The translations under genes were made by a program, and so were the position numbers. Shown here piece by piece: positions 1 to 12,224 of a stretch of DNA of 64,000 bases. Under the pieces are notes generated by a model, which worked only from the letters and a program-made list of their open reading frames with translations, made no database searches and had not been told where the DNA came from. This stretch comes from Acanthosepion esculentum (taxonomy: Eukaryota; Mollusca; Cephalopoda; Sepiida; Sepiidae). The stretch is taken from contig OZ038500.1 in assembly GCA_964036315.1 (NCBI GenBank), positions 60,563,446-60,627,445 on the forward strand. Reading direction: 5' to 3'. Each line of letters opens with the position of its first letter. Position 1 is the first letter of the stretch.

Positions 1-182
1 AAGGTTGAACAGTAATTATACATTCTTATTGCTCAAAGTAGAGTCCAATATAGTTATAAAAACCTCGGAGGATTCTATTGATATATCTTCAAGAATTTCT
101 AAGATACAAAGTTTCAAACTTAATCTAACAATTAGACAAATTTGCTAATACACGATTTGGATAATTTTGCTGTTGCACCCGA
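1..182 (+). mobile_element. 3' end of a Tc1-like non-autonomous DNA transposon, cut by window edge
   Basis: This stretch matches, by eye, the 3' third of the elements at 32241-32754 and 59466-60660 and the reverse complement of 33764-34320. The shared order is a 'ttattgctcaaagtagag' block, an 'atttctaagatacaa' block, then a terminal zone where a phrase like 'ggataattttgctgtt' recurs. The HTH-coding part would lie left of the window. No coding capacity remains here. The family name Tc1-like rests on the HTH peptide in the 59.7-kb copy. Confidence 0.55.
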
Positions 183-739
183 CATATATATTTGTTATAT
201 CCCAAGGAAGGTTACTGAAGAGAATAATCAAACGAAGGTTGATAATGAACGATAATACTGAGGACAAGAACAACACATATAAGATTCGCCAACAATTTGC
301 GTAGAATAAGTGGTTAACTGCTAGAAGTGAATCAAGAGAATTTCACAATGAATCTCTGACTGTAGGACAACCAGTACAGTTGGAGACGAATCTCCAATTA
401 CAGGATTACAGGACAACCGCCCCACGTGGTCAGATGTGGCACAAGGACGAATTTATTGTGGGTATCCGTGCCCATAGGATTGGCCAAAAATTCCCAGTAG
501 ACTCCGTATAAAACGGGGTCGGGTAGCTGTTTTCCTGAGACGAGATTCTGCCCTTCGACAGAGCCTCGTCGGGGGAAGAGAGTTTGACCAGCACAAATGG
601 AAACGAATCTCCAACTGCAGACCAACATACAGTATTTACTACTGTATTTATGTGAATGGGGATAGACCCATTATCGTCCGCAGGTATACGAACTTAAATT
701 TTAAAATTGTGAAAAACTGACGACATTTTTACTTTGGTT
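183..739. other. Unassigned sequence
   Basis: No recognisable gene. A short direct repeat, 'cgaatctccaa', occurs at about 390-400 and 604-614 on either side of a slightly GC-richer 200 bases. A 76-codon open frame on the minus strand (398-628) resembles no family I know. Confidence 0.4.
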
Positions 740-1050
740 TATAAATATTTACTTCCATTATTTACATTCCTCGGACCGTTATCCTCATTGCCATATTTAC
801 AAAGTTTCGGCCATTTCATGCTCCGGCCTTCTTCAGATGATTGGAATTTCGAACTGGACCCTTTATTTTTGTGCACCTGGGTAAATCGTTGTAGTTCCAC
901 TTGCCATGCCTCTTCTGGCTGTCTCAGGTATTTCCCTTTAAGTCAACTTTCCAAATTTTGGTTCACTACTGCTGTGACCTGGTTTTAAACTCACAACACT
1001 TTAGGTCTAGTCACTGGATATAACCAACGTCTTGACATATAGACAGTTAT
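740..1050 (-). mobile_element. tRNA-like/hammerhead SINE, family A, decayed copy
   Basis: Read on the minus strand, this copy runs from a tRNA-like promoter remnant near 1045-985 through a body to a hammerhead-like block near 842-792 (CTGAAGA at 836-830, GAAAC at 808-804), then a tail resembling 'aaatatggc...'. The same order is clearest at 47454-47870 and 31885-32240. The ribozyme region has GAAACTTTG where better copies have GAAACGTTG, so it is probably inactive. Confidence 0.6.
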
Positions 1051-1099
1051 AAATACTTGTTGCAAAATAACATCGTTACGTTTGCCTTGAAAAATTCTA

Positions 1100-1100
1100 T

Positions 1101-1172
<72 letters not shown>
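1100..1172. repeat. (CA)n followed by (TA)n microsatellite
   Basis: About 12 CA units pass directly into about 24 TA units. This compound (CA)n(TA)n form recurs many times in the window. Confidence 0.95.
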
Positions 1173-1175
<3 letters not shown>

Positions 1176-1224
1176 TTAGAAGGTTCGCTTACTGAACATG
1201 AGACACAAGCCTTGTGAGTGAAAT

Positions 1225-1279
1225 TGGGTAGACGGAACTTATACTAAATATATACTATATTTATATAGTATATATTTAG

Positions 1280-1325
<46 letters not shown>

Positions 1326-1556
1326 GTGTATATATATTCAGTGTATATAATATATATATATATAGTGTATATATAATATATATATATATATATATTTAGT
1401 ATATATATAATATATATATATATTTAGTATATATAATATATATATATTTAGTATATAATATATATATATATATTTAGTATATATATATAATTTATACATT
1501 TAGTATATATATAATATATATATATTTAGTATATATATATATAATATATATATTTA

Positions 1557-1590
<34 letters not shown>

Positions 1591-1640
1591 TATATATATA
1601 TATATACTATATATATATATATATATATACGTACGCAATA
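1225..1640. repeat. AT-rich minisatellite with a 'tttagtatatata' core
   Basis: Irregular tandem copies of a 20-35 bp unit built from (TA)n interrupted by 'tttagt' or 'aatata'. It has no coding potential and is likely prone to slippage. Confidence 0.85.
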
Positions 1641-1929
1641 TAATATAATACATAATATAAATACATACACAAACAATTACTTACCACGTTACCTTTTACA
1701 TTTCTAGTACGTTACTTAAAAATCGTAAACTAAATACGATTGCCATACAAAATATTATAATGAAAAAGATAATTTAATATTCTTCAGAAAAAACAAATAT
1801 TTTTGTACAAAGGAAAATATTTACCGAAGCCCTGAAAAATATCAAAAATAAACAAATTATATAAACAATAAACAAATTAACAAAGAGCGAATGAACACAT
1901 AAACGTAGGTAAATTTAATAATAATAAAC
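1641..1929. other. AT-rich unassigned DNA
   Basis: Low-complexity AT-rich sequence between the minisatellite and the left PLE arm. I see nothing that supports a feature. Confidence 0.4.
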
Positions 1930-2279
1930 AATGAAAAATAATTAAGTAAGAAATAAAGAATAAAAAGTTAACGAACAGCATCAAAACATAGATACAAATT
2001 ACTGCATTCAGAACCGCAATTATCTCTTCACAATTGCCCCTTATTTTGGTGACAAACATAATCTTTATCGTCCAGCCAATAACAATTAGAATAATACAAT
2101 AGACATTACTACCCATAATTCACTACTGACCAGTATATATACATATCTGAATGAAAGCGCAAAACACATGGCTTGAAAATGGCGTTGACACATGAAACAG
2201 TGTCGTCGCTTGGGGTTGGGCACAGTGTTCAAACACACGCAAACACAGATCACACACACATATATACAATGAGGTCGTT

Positions 2280-2284
<5 letters not shown>

Positions 2285-2366
<82 letters not shown>
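2285..2366. repeat. (TA)n microsatellite in the PLE 3' region
   Basis: About 40 uninterrupted TA units. The matching tract in the inverted partner (6351-6415) is shorter and interrupted by one CA, so the two arms have drifted in length. Confidence 0.95.
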
Positions 2367-2372
<6 letters not shown>

Positions 2373-2458
2373 GAAGAGAGGTACCGCAAACTTTTTTGGT
2401 TGTAATGTGGGTTTCTTTAAAAAAATATTATTCTTTATTTTTCATAGTTTTACATAGT

Positions 2459-2501
2459 TTTACAACACGTGTTTCTGGTCTTACGACCGTCTTCAGGTAA
2501 A
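2459..2501 (-). ncRNA. Hammerhead ribozyme motif in the PLE 3' region, left copy
   Basis: On the minus strand the order is TTTAC, CTGAAGA, stem II GGTC/GACC with loop GTAA, GAAAC, palindromic ACACGTGT, T, GTAAA. TTTAC and GTAAA pair as stem I, and the cut would fall after GTGTT. It is identical by eye to the motif at 6218-6260. The first stem II position is a C/A mismatch. Stem III is a 4-bp palindrome with no loop, so activity would need two copies pairing with each other. HHRs in PLE terminal repeats are established; cleavage here is untested. Confidence 0.7.
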
Positions 2502-2859
2502 GGGTGGAGATTTCCACATATTATTAAAAATAATTATTAAAAATAATTAATTTTTTTCCTTTATTTTTTCAATCTTACATCTTCTCTATATGAGACATTC
2601 TCTGTTTTTGTGTTGGTCATTCCAATGTCTTTCTTTAAATGGTAGTGAAGAGTTCTGAGCGAAGGGTCATAAAACAATTAAGGTTGGTTTGAGAAGTGAT
2701 GAATCGGGTTGTCTTATCTTTTAATGTTTTAATAACCCCTGTGTGTTCTTAGATCCCTTAGATCTATTTCCGTTTTCGTGTGTTCCTGTCAGCATGCGTG
2801 TATATATGTGTGTGTACATTCCCCCTCAATACATACACTGTTTCACTACGAAGAATTAG

Positions 2860-3203
2860 TAAACACACTTGTACACATACACACACACACATAAACATAC
2901 ACACATACACATGCACACACGTACATTGTCCCACCATAAGGAATCTGTACAAACGCACACACACTCATACACAAACACACACATTTTTCCCAAGTTACAT
3001 GGAACCAGCACGCACACACACACACATATACATATACATACGCATATACATACACACGTATTTCTTAAGTTGTGTGGGGTTTGTGTGAGTAGCTCCCCTG
3101 CTTTCCCCAATATGCGTGCATATACATGCATACATACATATACACACACACACGCATATAGATACACATACACACACATACATATATACATACACATACA
3201 TAC

Positions 3204-3234
<31 letters not shown>

Positions 3235-3320
3235 CATACATATATACACACACATACACATACATATACATATACACACATACATACACACACATACACA
3301 CATATGCGTACATATATACA
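2860..3320. repeat. CA/TA-rich simple-sequence tract in PLE 3' region
   Basis: Mixed 'cacaca', 'catatacata' and 'tacatacata' sequence. It gives long spurious open frames of Thr-His, Ile-Tyr or Val-Cys type on both strands. The mirrored tract in the partner is about 5404-5850. Confidence 0.9.
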
Positions 3321-3431
3321 TTTTTCGTGTTCCACAGATACCCGCATGTGAGCTTGCGTGCATGTATAAGAGCGGTTTGATCACTGTATTTGGTCACCAT
3401 GTGTGCATGCTGTGTGCTTTTGTGTGTGGGG

Positions 3432-4598
3432 TCATGATCTATTCAGTTCCGGTTTGAATTTATTTATGAAGTTTTTTTCCTGTATTTGTAGGTAGGAATA
3501 ATTGTCTGTTTGGTATATCGGCATGATATTAAATTTACCCTGGTTACATTCAAAAATATGTTGTGAAACAAAAAGTTTTCTGTTGTGTGGCAACTTTATG
3601 TTACTTTTGTGTAGGGAGACCCTGTTGTTCAGTTGTTGGCTGATGCCTATATATGATTTCCTGCATTTTGTGCATTTAAGTACATAAATCACATTTTTGG
3701 AGTTGCAGTTTAAGTTTTTGTTTATTGTGAACGTTGTTTTGGGGTTTTGAAAAGTGTACGAGTTTCCTTCTATAATGATGTCACAAACCCCACACCTTTT
3801 TTGTTGCATTTTGTGACTCCCTGTATTGTGTGTTGGGTAAATTTAGATGAAGTTAATATGTGTTTTAGGTTTTTAGATTGGTGTTTGCTTTTAATTATTT
3901 TGGTTGTTTTTATTATATTATTCCGTTTATTATTCTTGCTAAGTCGGTCTAGATTTTTGGTAATTTTTGTGAATATTTCTGGATTGTTTTTGTTGTATGT
4001 TGAGACATATGCTAGAGTTGGCTCGACATTACGTTTCTTTTTATTTCTAAGTTGGTCTAGAGGGATTTTTTTTGCGAGTTCAAAACCTTTGTTTATTAGA
4101 GTTGTGGGGTAGCCTCGTTTTTTTAGAGTTTTTATGTAGTTCTTCTAAGCGGGTTTTCGGAGGTGTTTATCAGTCACTATAGTACAAACTCTACGTGCTA
4201 GGGAATAGGGAATAGATTTTAGGCAGCTTTTGGGGTGATGGCTCTTGAAATGAAGGTATTGTTGGGTGTCTGTGGGTTTGTGGTAGATATCTGTGATTAC
4301 ATGGTTGTTTTTATTTCTAATGAGTATATCTAAATATGGTAATTCGTTAAAATTATATTCTTGCGTGAATTTGATTTTTGGGTGTAAGTTTTGAAGTAGA
4401 GTATGAAATTGGTTAATGTCGCCCCATGAGGATTTCCAAAAGATGAAGCAATCATCTAAGTATCTTTTTCAAGATTTAGTGAACTGGGCTTTTATATTTG
4501 CCCCATATATTTGTTCTATCTATTCATAGAGGTTTTCTTCTAGGTAAGCTAATGTTAGGGTGGCATATGTTGGAGCCATTTTTGTTCCCATTGCTCTA
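3432..4598 (-). pseudogene. PLE reverse transcriptase (C-terminal part) and GIY-YIG endonuclease, broken
   Basis: PLE polymerases copy the element RNA and nick target DNA with a GIY-YIG domain. Reading down from 4598, the frame begins inside the RT domain with AMGTKMAPTYATLTLAYLEE, then RYLDDCFIFW, which contains the YxDD catalytic pair. It ends with the endonuclease (VIYVLKC, KSYIGIS, RVSLHK). In-frame stops interrupt it just after LEENLYE, before KRYLDD (a probable Trp codon turned to TGA), and after LRKPA. A one-base loss in an A-run (six A where the partner has seven) shifts the frame near 3800. The N-terminal RT half is absent, so the copy cannot encode a working protein. Confidence 0.85.
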
Positions 4599-4599
4599 A

Positions 4600-5292
4600 A
4601 AAAAACGAGGCTACCCCACAACTCTAATAAACAAAGGTTTTGAACTCGCAAAAAAAATCCCTCTAGACCAACTTAGAAATAAAAAGAAACGTAATGTCGA
4701 GCCAACTCTAGCATATGTCTCAACATACAACAAAAACAATCCAGAAATATTCACAAAAATTACCAAAAATCTAGACCGACTTAGCAAGAATAATAAACTG
4801 AATAATATAATAAAAACAACCAAAATAATTAAAAGCAAACGCCAATTTAAAAACCTAAAACACATATTAACTTCATCTAAATTTACCCAACACACAATAC
4901 AGGGAGTCACAAAATGCAACAAAAAAAGGTGTGGGGTTTGTGACATCATTATAGAAGGAAACTCGTACACTTTTCAAAACCCCAAAACAACGTTCACAAT
5001 AAACAAAAACTTAAACTGCAACTCCAAAAATGTGATTTATGTACTTAAATGCACAAAATGCAGGAAATCATATATAGGCATCAGCCAACAACTGAACAAC
5101 AGGGTCTCCCTACACAAAAGCAACATAAAGTTGCCACACAACAGAAAACTTTTTGTTTCACAACATATTTTTGAATGTAACCAGGGTAAATTTAATATCA
5201 TGCCGATATACCAAACAGACAATTATTCCTACCTACAAATACAGGAAAAAAACTTCATAAATAAATTCAAACCGGAACTGAATAGATCATGA
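4600..5292 (+). CDS. C-terminal PLE open frame: RT thumb/connector plus GIY-YIG endonuclease
   Basis: There is no start codon, because the element is 5'-truncated. The frame stays open for about 230 codons to TGA at 5290. After roughly 100 residues of basic RT thumb/connector come a Cys pair (RCGVC) and then the GIY-YIG module: VIYVLKCTKC, a KSYIGIS block, RVSLHK, and FINKFKPELNRS at the end. PLE endonucleases make the nick that primes reverse transcription. The catalytic RT YxDD region is missing, so alone it could at most encode an endonuclease fragment. The same region of the left copy is frameshifted, which makes this the better-preserved of the pair. Confidence 0.75.
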   Translation, partial: KKRGYPTTLINKGFELAKKIPLDQLRNKKKRNVEPTLAYVSTYNKNNPEIFTKITKNLDRLSKNNKLNNIIKTTKIIKSKRQFKNLKHILTSSKFTQHTIQGVTKCNKKRCGVCDIIIEGNSYTFQNPKTTFTINKNLNCNSKNVIYVLKCTKCRKSYIGISQQLNNRVSLHKSNIKLPHNRKLFVSQHIFECNQGKFNIMPIYQTDNYSYLQIQEKNFINKFKPELNRS

Positions 5293-6217
5293 CCCCACAC
5301 ACAAAAGCACACAGCATGCACACATGGTGACCAAATACAGTGATCAAACCGCTCTTATACATGCACGCAAGCTCACATGCGGGTATCTGTGGAACACGAA
5401 AAATGTATATATGTACGCATATGTGTGTATGTGTGTGTATGTATGTGTGTATATGTATATGTATGTGTATGTGTGTGTATATATGTATGTATATATGTAT
5501 ATGTATATATATATATATGTATGTATGTATATATGTATGTGTGTGTATGTGTATGTATATGTGTGTGTGTGTGTATATGTATGTATGCATGTATATGCAC
5601 GCATATTGGGGAAAGCAGGGGAGCTACTCACACAAACCCCACACAACTTAAGAAATACGTGTGTATGTATATGCGTATGTATATGTATATGTGTGTGTGT
5701 GTGTGCGTGCTGGTTCCATGTAACTTGGGAAAAATGTGTGTGTTTGTGTATGAGTGTGTGTGTGTTTGTACAGATTCCTTATGGTGGGACAATGTACGTG
5801 TGTGCATGTGTATGTGTGTATGTTTATGTGTGTGTGTGTATGTGTACAAGTGTGTTTACTAATTCTTCGTAGTGAAACAGTGTATGTATTCAGGGGGAAT
5901 GTACACACACATATATACACGCATGCTGACAGGAACACACGAAAACGGAAATAGATCTAAGAGATCTAAGAACACACAGGGGTTATTAAAACATTAAAAG
6001 ATAAGACAACCCGATTCATCACTTCTCAAACCAACCTTAATTGTTTTATGACCCTTCGCTCAGAACTCTTCACTACCATTTAAAGAAAGACATTGGAATG
6101 ACCAACACAAAAACAGAGAATGTCTCATATAGAGAAGATGTAACATTGAAAAACATAAAGGAAAATAATTAATTATTTTTAATAATTATTTTTAATAATA
6201 TGTGGAAATCTCCACCC

Positions 6218-6260
6218 TTTACCTGAAGACGGTCGTAAGACCAGAAACACGTGTTGTAAA
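6218..6260 (+). ncRNA. Hammerhead ribozyme motif in the PLE 3' region, right copy
   Basis: Stem I is TTTAC (6218-6222) with GTAAA (6256-6260). The core CTGAAGA is at 6223-6229, stem II is GGTC (6231-6234) with GACC (6239-6242), and GAAAC is at 6244-6248. Stem III is ACAC/GTGT (6247-6254) with no loop, and the predicted cut follows T6255. It lies about 930 bases past the PLE stop codon. It matches HHRs known from PLE terminal repeats, and the loopless palindromic stem III suggests a dimeric ribozyme. Confidence 0.72.
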
Positions 6261-6346
6261 ACTATGTAAAACTATGAAAAATAAAGAATAATATTTTTTT
6301 AAAGAAACCCACATTACAACCAAAAAAGTTTGCGGTACCTCTCTTC

Positions 6347-6350
<4 letters not shown>

Positions 6351-6414
<64 letters not shown>

Positions 6415-6415
6415 T
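6351..6415. repeat. (TA)n microsatellite in the right PLE arm
   Basis: TA tract with one CA interruption, the counterpart of 2285-2366. Confidence 0.95.
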
Positions 6416-6906
6416 TACCAACGACCTCATTGTATATATGTGTGTGTGATCTGTGTTTGCGTGTGTTTGAACACTGTGCCCAACCCCAAGCGACGACACT
6501 GTTTCATGTGTCAACGCCATTTTCAAGCCATGTGTTTTGCGCTTTCATTCAGATATGTATATATACTGGTCAGTAGTGAATTATGGGTAGTAATGTCTAT
6601 TGTATTATTCTAATTGTTATTGGCTGGACGATAAAGATTATGTTTCTCACCAAAATAAGGGGCAATTGTGAAGAGATAATTGCGGTTCTGAATGCAGTAA
6701 TTTGTATCTATGTTTTGATGCTGTTCGTTAACTTTTTATTCTTTATTTCTTACTTAATTATTTTTCATTGTTTTTATAGTGTTCTTTATAAGCAAACAAT
6801 CTGTTACATTTTATGGACGTTGAAATTATATCATTTTAAGTATATTACTTGCTAGTATTAATACCTTGCTTTTAATTTATTTTTTTATATATGTATCAAC
6901 AAATAA

Positions 6907-6908
<2 letters not shown>

Positions 6909-6971
<63 letters not shown>

Positions 6972-7018
6972 AAGATTCAGTGTGGTTGATCGTACGGCTA
7001 CGTGGAACAACGCAGCAA

Positions 7019-7098
<80 letters not shown>
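6909..7098. repeat. Two (TA)n tracts around a 50-bp island
   Basis: TA runs at 6909-6969 and 7021-7098 enclose about 50 bp of unique sequence. The second run ends exactly at the terminal base of the mariner-like element at 7099. Confidence 0.95.
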
Positions 7099-7102
<4 letters not shown>

Positions 7103-7927
7103 GCGATGGATAAATTGTCGTCTAAATTATGCGAAAATGAAAATAACACTGACATATATATTTACCAAAATTATCTTGAAATACTAAAGACTAAATTTTT
7201 TTCATAAATCGACATTGGCGTCAACCACGGCTTCCAGATGACTACGGAATTTCCTACAACTATTCTGGACGGTCACCTTGTCATTAATTTCATGAATGCT
7301 GCCATAATCCTTGCCTTAAGTTCATCTTTGTTGTTATAAGGAGTTTTGTTAGTCTCTCGCTCAAATGCGCCCAATACATAATAATCAACATTGGTGCAGG
7401 CTGGGCAGTTAGGTGGCCACATGTAAGGCGTTATGTGGTCGCAAAAATTATCTGACGGCAAGGAATGGGTTCTCCTGCCTGTGTAGCATGGTGTAGAATC
7501 CTGTTGTCAGACGCAGCGTCTTTCGGCAGCCAAGCACTTGACCCAGGGAAGCACTAATTCCCCAGGACACTTGATGTAAGCCTTCCTGTTGAGTCTGTGC
7601 TCCTGTGGGAAGAAGAATGGAAGCATAAGGTCGCCATCACTTGCGATCACTCCAAACACCTTCGCAATCACCATTAACCTCATGGAACTCTTTCTGAATC
7701 CTTTGCACTCTCCTCAGATTGACACGCAAAGATTTTGAAATATTCGTTTTGGAGCTTTTCAGTACATTATGCTGTTTGAAAATTGAGGGCAGAGTGAATT
7801 TCGTCATGGTGCTATTTTTCTCACAGACGGTATCCAACTGATCCAAATATCCTCTGCAGTCGGAAAAATATTAAACTAACAATGCGCATGCGCGAAATAA
7901 AAAATATAAAATGGCGACAATTTTCCG
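7099..7927 (-). mobile_element. Internally deleted mariner-like transposon
   Basis: Both ends carry an inverted-repeat core around 'ataaattgtcg' (left) and 'cgacaattttcc' (right), flanked by TA that merges into (TA)n. The internal sequence encodes transposase pieces on the minus strand. It is related by eye to the element at 46251-47101. At about 830 bp it is well short of a usual 1.3-kb mariner, so a middle portion is missing. Confidence 0.75.
7202..7807 (-). pseudogene. Mariner-like transposase remnant
   Basis: The frame starts at ATG 7807 with an N-terminal HTH-like region (NLRRVQRIQKEFHEVNGDCEG). It shifts frame and reaches a C-terminal block with WPPNCPACTNVDYY, where the family's third catalytic Asp region normally reads WPPNSPDxNPxDYY. 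It then has ELKARIMAAF and ends with FRSHLEAVVDANVDL. The central DDE/D region is largely deleted and several frameshifts are needed. It cannot be active. The subfamily is not certain. Confidence 0.7.
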
Positions 7928-7955
7928 TATATATATATATATATATATATATATA
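7928..7955. repeat. (TA)n microsatellite
   Basis: Short TA tract abutting the right end of the mariner-like element. Confidence 0.9.
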
Positions 7956-8006
7956 ATGAAGGTGGAGTTTTATACATAGATATAGTGAAGGTTGAGTTTT
8001 CACAAC

Positions 8007-8067
8007 CGTTCTTCACACCGCTATCGTCAGCCACTTAGAGGTTGACGATAGCCGTGTGAAGAACGCT
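8007..8067. repeat. 25-bp-arm hairpin
   Basis: 'gttcttcacaccgctatcg...' is followed 10 bases later by its near-perfect inverse ending 'gccgtgtgaagaac'. There are two mismatches by eye. It sits between (TA)n tracts at 7928 and 8157, like the larger foldbacks in this window. Confidence 0.8.
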
Positions 8068-8107
8068 TTGAAATAGCTGTACCTATCTTGAGGCAATTTT
8101 TGTTTTT

Positions 8108-8880
<773 letters not shown>

Positions 8881-8922
<42 letters not shown>

Positions 8923-8924
8923 CG
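8881..8924. repeat. (CA)n(TA)n microsatellite
   Basis: About 12 CA and 9 TA units separating the interspersed repeat from the AT-rich array. Confidence 0.9.
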
Positions 8925-10885
8925 TTAAGTGAAATATAATATAAAATTAATACAACTAATAGTAAAATATAATATAAAATTAATAAAGTAAACATAATAT
9001 AAAATTAATACAAGTAAATGTAAAATAAAATTTAAAATTATTAAAAGTAAATATAATATAAAATTAATAGAAGTAAATGGAAAATAAAATATAAAATTAA
9101 TACAAGTAAATGTAAATTATAATATAAAATGAATACAAGTGCATGTAAATTATAATATAAATTTATACAAGTAAAAGTAAAATATAATATAAAATTAATA
9201 CAAGTAAAAGTAAAATAAAATATAAAATTAATATAAGTCCAAGTTAAATATAATAGAAAATTAATACTAGTAATTGTAAAATAAAATATAAAATTAATAC
9301 GAGTAAAATTAAATATAATAAAAATTAATATAAGTAATTATTAAATATAATATAAAATTAATACAAATAAAAGTAAAATATAATATAGAATTAATACAAG
9401 TAAAAGTAAAATATAATATAAAATTAATACAATTGTAAAATATAATATAAAATTAATACAAGTAAATATAATATAAAATTAATACAAGGAAATTAAATAT
9501 AAAATTAAAAAAGTAAATGTAAATTATAATATAGAATTAATAAAAGTAAAATAAGATACATTATAAAATTAATACAAGTAAATGTAAATTATAATATAAA
9601 ATTAATACAAGTAAATTAATATAAAATTAATACAAGTAAAAGTAAAATATAATATAAAATTTATACAAGTAAAAGTTAAATATAATAAAATATTACTACA
9701 AGTAATTTTAAAATATAATATACAATTAATACAAGTAAATATAATATAAAAATAAAACAAGTAAAAGTAAAATACAATAAAAAACATAATACAAGTAATA
9801 GTAAAATATAATATAAAATTAATACAAGTAAATATAATATAAAATTAATACAAGGAAATATAATATAATATTAATACAAATAAATGTAAATTATAATGAA
9901 AAATTAATACAAATAAAAGTAAAATATAATATATAATTAATACTAGTAACAGTAAAATACAATAAAAAATTAATACAAGTAATTGTAAAATAAAATATAA
10001 AGTTAATACAAGTAAATATAATATAAAATTAATACAAGTAAAAGTAAAATATAATAAAAATTTAATACAAGTAAATATAATATAAAATTAATACAAGGAA
10101 ATATAATATAAAATTAATAAAAGTAAATGTAAATTATAATATAAACTTAATACAAGAAAAACTAAAATATAAAAAAAATTAATACAAGGAAATATAGTAT
10201 AAAATTAAGAAAAATAAATGTAAATTATAATATAGAATTAATACAAGTAAATATAATATAAAATTAATACAAGTCAATGCAAATTATAATATAAAATTAA
10301 TACAAGTTAAAGTAAAATATATTATAAAATTAATACAAACAAAAGTTAAATATAATAAAAAATTAATACAAGTATTTGTAAATTATAATATAAAATTAAT
10401 ACAAGTAAATATAATATAAAATTAATAAAAGTAAAAATAAAATATAATATAAAATTAATACATGTAAAAGTAAAATATAATAAAACATTTAATACATGTA
10501 AATATAATATAAAATTAATACAAGGAAATATAATATAAAATTAATACAAGTAAATGTAAATTATAATATAAAATTAATACAAGTAAATATAATATAAAAT
10601 TAATACAAGTAAAGTAAAATATAATGTAAAATTAATACAAGTAAATATAAATTATAATATAAAATTAATACAAGTAAAAGTGAAATATAATATAAAATTA
10701 ATACAAAGAAATATAATATAAAATTAATACAAGTAAATATAATATCAAATTAATACAAGTAAAATAATATATATAAAATTAATACAAGTAAATGTAAATT
10801 ATAATATAAAATTAATACAAGTAAATGCAAAATAAAATATGAAATTAATACAAGTAAATATAATATAAAATTAATAAAAAGTAAT
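8925..10885. repeat. AT-rich minisatellite array (about 2 kb)
   Basis: Tandem copies of a unit built on 'aatataaaattaatacaag' followed by 'taaa', 'taaaagtaaa' or 'taaatgtaaatt'. The unit therefore alternates between roughly 22 and 34 bp. Sequence drift is moderate. On the minus strand it reads as runs of CINFILYF/TFTC, which are spurious. It is the longest tandem array in the window. Confidence 0.95.
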
Positions 10886-11590
<705 letters not shown>

Positions 11591-12029
11591 GACATTCGCA
11601 ATTAATTTCGATTATTCTCAAATTTAAATTGACCTGGATCCGGTCCGAGATGCTTTTAATTTGCTCAGGGGGTCCAAATTGTATATGTTGGGCTACAGCC
11701 TCTAGGTGTAAAGTTGAAAACACGGACAATTTTTTTTGAAACACTGTAATTTGAGAACAGTAATTTTTTTCAATTTGAAATGATCTATTGAAAGTTAGAG
11801 AGTTATGTCCCTTTAATTGTTTTTATCAGTAGAAACCATGATGGTGGAATTTGAGAACAATCGCGGTAATGAAAATTAGAAATAAAAATTTTCAGGAGTT
11901 GCTGGACCGGATCAGAAGCGGAATGTTTTTTAATTTACTCACATAGTCGTCCTGATTTCAAAATGGCATGATATGTTGGGTACAGTCTCTAGAATCAAAG
12001 TGGAAAAAGTGTGACACAATGACATGTGC

Positions 12030-12030
<1 letters not shown>
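11591..12030. repeat. Degenerate two-fold direct repeat
   Basis: 'ccggtccgagatgcttttaa' with 'ttgctca' near 11640 is echoed by 'ccggatcagaagcggaatg' with 'tttactca' near 11910. 'atatgttggg...acag' follows both. This looks like an old tandem duplication of about 275 bp of an unknown repeat. Confidence 0.5.
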
Positions 12031-12033
<3 letters not shown>

Positions 12034-12084
<51 letters not shown>

Positions 12085-12125
12085 GCATTTAGGCAGCAAT
12101 CCTTCTTTCATGCACATTTATATAT
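12034..12125 (-). mobile_element. Solo tail of the second PLE family next to (TA)n
   Basis: After a (TA)n run comes 'gtgcatttaggcagcaatcc' and 'ttctttcatgcac'. This terminal motif also starts or ends the elements at 25265, 26975 and 48800. Only the terminus is present. Confidence 0.6.
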
Positions 12126-12224
12126 ATGAAGATAAGGAAAACATATTTGCATTGACGAATTTGACTTTATTATTATTCTCTGCTGATTCAACATAATTTT
12201 CTTTGGTTCTTCCTCAAAGGTTGT

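Larger units (their letters stand above)
1930..4598 (-). mobile_element. Penelope-like element, left copy (5'-truncated), inverted relative to its neighbour
   Basis: This minus-strand PLE holds the end of its reverse transcriptase domain, a GIY-YIG endonuclease (3432-4598), a long CA/TA-rich 3' region and an HHR motif (2459-2501). From about 4133 down to 1930 it is the reverse complement of 6771-4599. The stretch 4134-4598 exists only in this copy, so it is truncated less than its partner. Homology ends near 1930, where 'ttattattatta' replaces the partner's 'tttttatagtg'. Head-to-head truncated pairs are typical of PLE insertions. Confidence 0.85.
4599..6771 (+). mobile_element. Penelope-like element, right copy (5'-truncated)
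   Basis: This plus-strand PLE abuts the left copy at 4598/4599 with no spacer. It begins further downstream in the RT frame, at a run of A residues preceding the peptide KRGYPTTLINKG. It contains the open frame 4600-5292, a CA/TA-rich 3' region, an HHR motif (6218-6260) and a (TA)n tract. Arm identity with 1930-4133 is very high outside microsatellites, which points to a recent or gene-converted pair. Confidence 0.85.

Noticed and set aside
1877..2116. 79-codon hydrophobic frame conserved in both PLE arms (also 6583-6855 plus)
   Set aside because: Conservation follows from the inverted duplication itself. It lies beyond the PLE 3' region and ends differ where homology stops. No evidence of translation.
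2764..3457. Several open frames of 100-163 codons rich in Thr-His or Val-Cys-Met
   Set aside because: They read through (CA)n/(TA)n simple sequence on both strands and in several frames at once. Mirrored versions occur in the other PLE arm.
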